Shown here in pieces: positions 60,600 through 64,000 of a DNA stretch of 64,000 nucleotides (within the stretch, counting starts at the first letter, position 1; every line of letters starts with the position of its first letter). The notes beneath the pieces were generated by a model. The model was not told the origin of the DNA, ran no database searches, and was given only the letters and a program-made list of their open reading frames with translations. Origin of the DNA: Sabulitectum sp964386635 (GTDB taxonomy: Bacteria; Fermentibacterota; Fermentibacteria; Fermentibacterales; JCC-6); NCBI GenBank assembly GCA_964386635.1, contig CAYLRO010000009.1, positions 14,720 to 78,719 on the forward strand, read 5' to 3'. A program made the position numbers and the translations under genes.

Positions 60600-60802
60600 G
60601 CGCCGTATTTCTGCTCCAGTGCAGCTATTCTTCTGTCAATTTCCAGCTCTGTTCTGATCTGCTTTCTTCTTTTAAGAAGAGGCTGCGCCTTGGCTTCGGG
60701 AACCTTCTTCAAAAGGCTCTCAAGCATTTTTAAAGCTTTTTCTCTCTCGCCCTTCTTCACAGCGTCATCAATCGATTTCACAAAATCACTCAGTTTAGCC
60801 AT
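60596..60802 (-). CDS. small helical protein of unknown function
   Basis: 68 residues from ATG 60802, overlapping the PHP gene stop by 8 nt. Very charged and wholly helical: KLSDFVKSIDDAVKKGEREKALKMLESLLKKVPEAKAQPLLKRRKQI, then RTELEIDRRIAALEQKYGA. The first half resembles a single TPR-like helical pair (EREKALKMLESLLKKVPEA). No catalytic motif. It may be an adaptor for the lipoprotein encoded next to it. Neighbour genes are coupled on both sides, which supports it being real. Confidence 0.7.
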   Translation of the reverse strand: MAKLSDFVKSIDDAVKKGEREKALKMLESLLKKVPEAKAQPLLKRRKQIRTELEIDRRIAALEQKYGA

Positions 60803-61682
60803 TGGCTTTCCTTCCCCTCAATATGCACTCGTTCATAAAATCTTCAACTTTTGTTTTCTCAACGCCAAAGGATCCGTCACTCCATCCGGGGATCGGATGC
60901 TTTATTCCGTGGAAATCACTTCCTCCGGTGAGCAGCAGATTCCTCTTCTTTGCTGTTTTCTCAAGGAATGATATCATTGCTGCATTGTGCTCGGGATAGT
61001 AAGCCTCAAGGCCTCTGAGCCCGGCATCAGCAAGCGAGCATATCAGGGCCTCAAGCCCTCTCAATCCTTCGGTGGGAATATAAACTGGATGGGCAAGAAC
61101 AGGCAGTCCCCCGATCTGTGAAATTACCTCAATTGCTTTGTAATCTCCCAGTCTTTTTCTCTCCACATACGCAGGTTTTCCCGAACCCAGGTATCTGTCA
61201 AAGACTTCAGCTGAAGATGATGCATACCCTTTTCTCACCATTACCGCAGCTATGTGCGGCCTTCCCACAACAGCACCGTCTGCCTGGGCTTCCACATCAT
61301 CCATTGTTATGTCGAAACCAAGTTTTCTGAATCTGTTTACAATCTCAGGATTCCTTGTGTTTCTGCCTTCCAGAACTATTCCCATTGCCTTCTGAAGCTC
61401 TCCTGAAGGATCAAGGAGAACCTCCGGAGACAATCCGGGGAAATACCCCAGAAGATGTGCGGAACCTCCTGTATGAAGATCAACACTCAACTCCACTGCA
61501 GGAATGTACATGAGGCCAAGTTCCCGGGCTCTCTGAGAAGCTTCCGGAACTCCCTTCAGTGTGTCGTGGTCTGCGATTGCAAGTGCAGCAAGCGAACTGG
61601 AAACAGCAATGTCCACCAGCTCCACAGGCGTAAGCCTTCCGTCTGATGCAGTACTGTGAACATGGAAGTCGCAAATAATCAT
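60795..61682 (-). CDS. PHP-domain phosphoesterase (RNase AM/YciV-like)
   Basis: 295 residues from ATG 61682 (AGGGGA 4-5 nt upstream); the frame continues upstream but is not conserved. PHP metal-binding motifs: CDFHVHSTASDGRLTP, ALAIADHDTLKG, PAVELSVD, then VVGRPHIAAVMVRKGYA, LPVLAHPVYIPTEG and LLTGGSDFHGIKHP. The order fits YciV/TrpH-type enzymes that cleave 5' ends of RNA or nucleoside 3',5'-bisphosphates. Divergent from the nucleotidyltransferase-like gene. It heads a small unit with the helical protein and the lipoprotein. Confidence 0.92.
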   Translation of the reverse strand: MIICDFHVHSTASDGRLTPVELVDIAVSSSLAALAIADHDTLKGVPEASQRARELGLMYIPAVELSVDLHTGGSAHLLGYFPGLSPEVLLDPSGELQKAMGIVLEGRNTRNPEIVNRFRKLGFDITMDDVEAQADGAVVGRPHIAAVMVRKGYASSSAEVFDRYLGSGKPAYVERKRLGDYKAIEVISQIGGLPVLAHPVYIPTEGLRGLEALICSLADAGLRGLEAYYPEHNAAMISFLEKTAKKRNLLLTGGSDFHGIKHPIPGWSDGSFGVEKTKVEDFMNECILRGRKANG

Positions 61683-61753
61683 GGTTCCCCTTTCCCGGGC
61701 GGTGAATATTATCATAGGAACAGCAATGAACAACACTCACCTGGAGGACTGTC

Positions 61754-62536
61754 ACGGAAAAACTGCACAGACAGGCTCTGCATACCGCCAGAGAAGAGAT
61801 ACTCAAACTGGCCTGCAGCAGACTGGCAACTTTCGGCATACCTTTCTATCTCTGGAAGGGAATGGACTATGCTTACAGCCTGTACCTTCACCCGTCAGAT
61901 CGATCCATGTCTGATATGGATATTCTGATACCGGTTGAAAAAGCCGGATCTGCCTGTGCAATTCTCAGATCCGCTGAATTCCGCTGCTGCTCCGCCGGTA
62001 TTGGATTGTTTACATCAGGTATTACAGGTGAAGCAAAATTTACCCGTGGAGGCATCCTCCTTGAGCTGCATACCCACCCTCTTTACTACCCTTCTCTTCT
62101 TCCAGGAAGGATACCGGCGGTAAGTGAATTCAACGAAACTCGAATGGTAGGAGAAAATCCGGCGCCAGGCTGGGTAGAGAGTTTCCTGTACACGGCTATT
62201 CACCACTCCGCCTCTCAGGTGCTGAAGGAATGGCAGAGAAGAGATGTCAGCCTTCTCGCAGGAAAAATGAACAGGTCCATGTGGGAGAAATTCGCCTTCC
62301 TGTCTGTAAGATCAGGCTGGGGAGGAAGGATAGCAGATGTTCTGGTGGATTGTGAAAGTGGAGCTCCTGAAAAGGTTGTACGCTGCCTGAGATCGCCTCA
62401 AGCCCGGCAGGACATCCGGCGCATCAGAGGAACCGCTGGTGCATTGAGAACTCTGAAAGGGTGGAAACAGCTGGGGTTCGCATGGGCTCTGTTCTATAGA
62501 ATATTATCGGGAGATCAATCCCGCAGGAAAGGATGA
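61754..62536 (+). CDS. nucleotidyltransferase-like protein (NTP_transf_5 type); start codon not standard
   Basis: About 260 residues. The first ATG, 61862, lies inside the conserved motif: the frame upstream reads EILKLACSRLATFGIPFYLWKG and continues into MDYAYSLYLHP...RSMSDMDILIP. This matches the family pattern GI-Y-LLKG...LY...R...DID-LV, where the Asp pair (DMDIL) binds metal. The open frame begins after a TGA at 61727 with no ATG, GTG or TTG before 61862. GGAGG at 61743-61747 points to ACG 61754 or GTC 61751. The C-terminal half is helical (WQRRDVSLLAGKMNRSMWEKF). Relatives are often paired with polysaccharide or unknown clusters. The HD phosphohydrolase gene follows 3 nt after the stop. 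Confidence 0.72.
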   Translation, partial: TEKLHRQALHTAREEILKLACSRLATFGIPFYLWKGMDYAYSLYLHPSDRSMSDMDILIPVEKAGSACAILRSAEFRCCSAGIGLFTSGITGEAKFTRGGILLELHTHPLYYPSLLPGRIPAVSEFNETRMVGENPAPGWVESFLYTAIHHSASQVLKEWQRRDVSLLAGKMNRSMWEKFAFLSVRSGWGGRIADVLVDCESGAPEKVVRCLRSPQARQDIRRIRGTAGALRTLKGWKQLGFAWALFYRILSGDQSRRKG

Positions 62537-62539
62537 GGA

Positions 62540-63862
62540 ATGGCACGCAAGGTAATGTACATAAGAGAACCGGTTCTCGGCACGATCAGACTTTCCAGGC
62601 TTCAGGAGGATCTTCTGAAAACTGTGGAGGTTCAGCGGCTGAGCTTCATCCATCAACTTGGAACAACCTTCCAGAGCTACCCGGGAGCTCATTGCATGCG
62701 ACTGGCCCACGCTCTGGGTGTCTCTCACATAGCGGGAATGATATCTGAACATCTCCAGGAGCGCTGCCCGGAAGTTTACAGCAGCCATCAGGGAAGTATC
62801 CGGGATCTGGTTCAGGCGGCAGGTCTTCTGCATGACATAGGACATACACCCTGGTCGCACACCCTGGAACCTCTGTATCTGAAACTCACCGGCGGTGACC
62901 ACATGGACCTGGTGGCAGACATGGTTACAGGCAGAACTGTTATGCCGGTTAAAGGAGCAGGAGAAATACCGGAAATACTCAGAAAGCACAACATTGACCC
63001 GGAAGATGTAGCGGACCTTATCACAAGCAGATACAAAGGGGAACAGTTCATTCAGCAGATGATATTCGGTGAAGTTGATGCGGATATGCTCGATTACCTG
63101 CAGAGAGACTTCTACTTCACCGGTGTTGCTTTCGGGCACATTGAGGTTGACAGGATTGTTTCCACAATGACCATAAACAACGGCAGACTGGTCTTTCTGG
63201 AAAAGGGACTGAACGCTGTAAGGAATTTCCTGCTGGCAAGGCTCCAGATGTATTCAGCAGTGTACCTGCACAGAAAAACAAGAATAGTTGACAGGATGCT
63301 CCTTAATGCCGCGGAAAAAAGTGTAATGCAGCTGAAGGAAATCGAGAATTTCATGTTCATGACCGATGATCAGATACTCAGCTTCCTGGAGAATGAATCA
63401 TCAGACCCATGGGTTAGAGAAATGGCCTGGCGTGTAAAGTACAGGCAGGGTCTCTTCACACAGGTGTTCAGAATAGATGCAGTGACCACATCTGAGAGTG
63501 ATGTGCATTTCCTGAACAGCCTGAGGAACCAGAACAGCTCACCTGCCAGAACAGCTGAACTTCTCACAGAAGAAATTGCATCCCGATCAGGTGTTAATCC
63601 CGAATACATCATTGTAGACCTGCCCATAGAAGCAGTTAAGGTCTCTGAAGAGAGATTCCAGAAGATGGATATCAGATTCCTGGACAACCGAGGCAGACTG
63701 ATTCCCCTGGAGGAACTGGATCCCCCGTTTTCCGAATACATGATGAAAGCCAGACCAAACAGAAGCCTTCTCACAGTTGCATGTGCACCTGAATACAAGG
63801 AAGAGATCAGCCTGGCCTGCAGAGAGATATTTGAGAATGCTGTAGAACCGCTTTTCAGCTAG
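62540..63862 (+). CDS. HD-domain phosphohydrolase (dNTPase/SAMHD1-like)
   Basis: 440 residues from ATG 62540 (GAGGA directly before). The HD-fold metal site is complete: QSYPGAHCMRLAHALGVSHIAGMI (first His), LLHDIGHTPWSHTLEPL (His-Asp), and EVDADMLDYLQRDFYFTG (last Asp). The DMLDYLQRD-Y-TG stretch and the LARLQMYSAVYLHRKTR helix are typical of the YwfO/SAMHD1-like group, which hydrolyses deoxynucleoside triphosphates. Cytoplasmic; substrate not proven. Coupled to the nucleotidyltransferase-like gene upstream. Confidence 0.92.
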   Translation: MARKVMYIREPVLGTIRLSRLQEDLLKTVEVQRLSFIHQLGTTFQSYPGAHCMRLAHALGVSHIAGMISEHLQERCPEVYSSHQGSIRDLVQAAGLLHDIGHTPWSHTLEPLYLKLTGGDHMDLVADMVTGRTVMPVKGAGEIPEILRKHNIDPEDVADLITSRYKGEQFIQQMIFGEVDADMLDYLQRDFYFTGVAFGHIEVDRIVSTMTINNGRLVFLEKGLNAVRNFLLARLQMYSAVYLHRKTRIVDRMLLNAAEKSVMQLKEIENFMFMTDDQILSFLENESSDPWVREMAWRVKYRQGLFTQVFRIDAVTTSESDVHFLNSLRNQNSSPARTAELLTEEIASRSGVNPEYIIVDLPIEAVKVSEERFQKMDIRFLDNRGRLIPLEELDPPFSEYMMKARPNRSLLTVACAPEYKEEISLACREIFENAVEPLFS

Positions 63863-63901
63863 TACAAAGTACACTCTAACGTTTCGGATATAACCGTTTT
63901 A

Positions 63902-63930
63902 GTTTCATGCGAGCGCATCTGTTGTGAAAC
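63902..63930 (+). other. hairpin after the HD gene
   Basis: GTTTCA / TGAAAC (63902-63907 with 63925-63930) enclosing TGCG-ag-CGCA and a 7-nt bulge. It lies 40 nt after the last stop of the window. No U-run, so terminator function is doubtful. The remaining bases to 64000 show no supported gene. Confidence 0.3.
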
Positions 63931-64000
63931 ACCAGTCGACTTTTGTCTGACGATTGTTCTGTCTTTGTTCCACTTTGCGGCTCTTCCGAAAGATCCAAGT

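Noticed and set aside
61726..61914. plus-strand ATG at 61726 as start of the nucleotidyltransferase
   Set aside because: This ATG is in a different frame and its product shows no family motif.
1..64000. CRISPR arrays, insertion sequences, prophage or replication origin
   Set aside because: No repeat-spacer pattern, transposase, integrase, DnaA-box cluster or strand-switch with dnaA/dnaN was seen.

Overview
The window is a dense, almost purely coding stretch of a bacterial chromosome with roughly balanced GC. About nine tenths of it is read from the minus strand. The cell is diderm: it has prolipoprotein processing (lgt, lspA), a LolB-like lipoprotein, a possible outer-membrane barrel and O-antigen-ligase-like machinery. 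It is rod-shaped (mreBCD, mrdA, rodA). Acetate kinase and carbamate kinase suggest fermentative energy metabolism. Two large secreted proteins end in a FlgD-like beta-sandwich of the kind used as a C-terminal secretion/anchoring tail in the Fibrobacteres-Chlorobi-Bacteroidetes (FCB) superphylum and related candidate phyla. A candidate phylum on the FCB side is my best guess; this is inference, not proof. No mobile element, CRISPR array, rRNA or replication origin is visible.

Layout. 1-3.4 kb (minus): a truncated PEGA/formylglycine-enzyme-like protein and a secreted papain-like protease. 3.4-5.1 kb (plus): glycosyltransferase, ferredoxin-thioredoxin-reductase-type protein and rhodanese. 5.1-16.3 kb (minus): nitrilase-family hydrolase, CotH-kinase surface protein, ackA, O-antigen-ligase-like protein, GAF/fRMsr-like protein, CMD protein, RsbU-like phosphatase and hisS. 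16.4-37.7 kb (minus): DUF169 protein, a GGDEF-NTPase-TPR fusion, ABC ATPase, ftsY, smc, pgsA, recN, nadK, dxs, ispA, ymdB, rny, a hairpin cluster, zapA, a coiled-coil gene, rplT, rpmI, infC and thrS, then tRNA-Val(GAC). 38.0-38.6 kb (plus): one isolated secreted protein with its own promoter. 38.7-54.5 kb (minus): an unbroken 13-gene run from lgt to arcC, including dnaE, ileS and lspA. 54.5-61.7 kb (minus): rodA, mrdA, mreD, mreC and mreB, then a lipoprotein, a small coiled-coil protein and a PHP phosphoesterase. 61.7-63.9 kb (plus): a nucleotidyltransferase-like protein and an HD phosphohydrolase.

Genes are packed with 1-40 nt overlaps. Start codons often sit inside the previous stop (ATGA, GTGA, TTGA, TGATG, TAGTG), so translational coupling is the rule. 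This also helps place three unusual starts: infC on ATC, a lipoprotein on CTG, and a nucleotidyltransferase with no ATG/GTG/TTG at its true N-terminus. Several promoters with 17 (one 18) nt spacers can be proposed, mostly in the few real gaps. No gap exceeds about 180 nt. The most novel-looking items are the GGDEF-NTPase-TPR fusion, a three-hairpin RNA element between zapA and rny with two mutually exclusive pairings, and the non-canonical starts.
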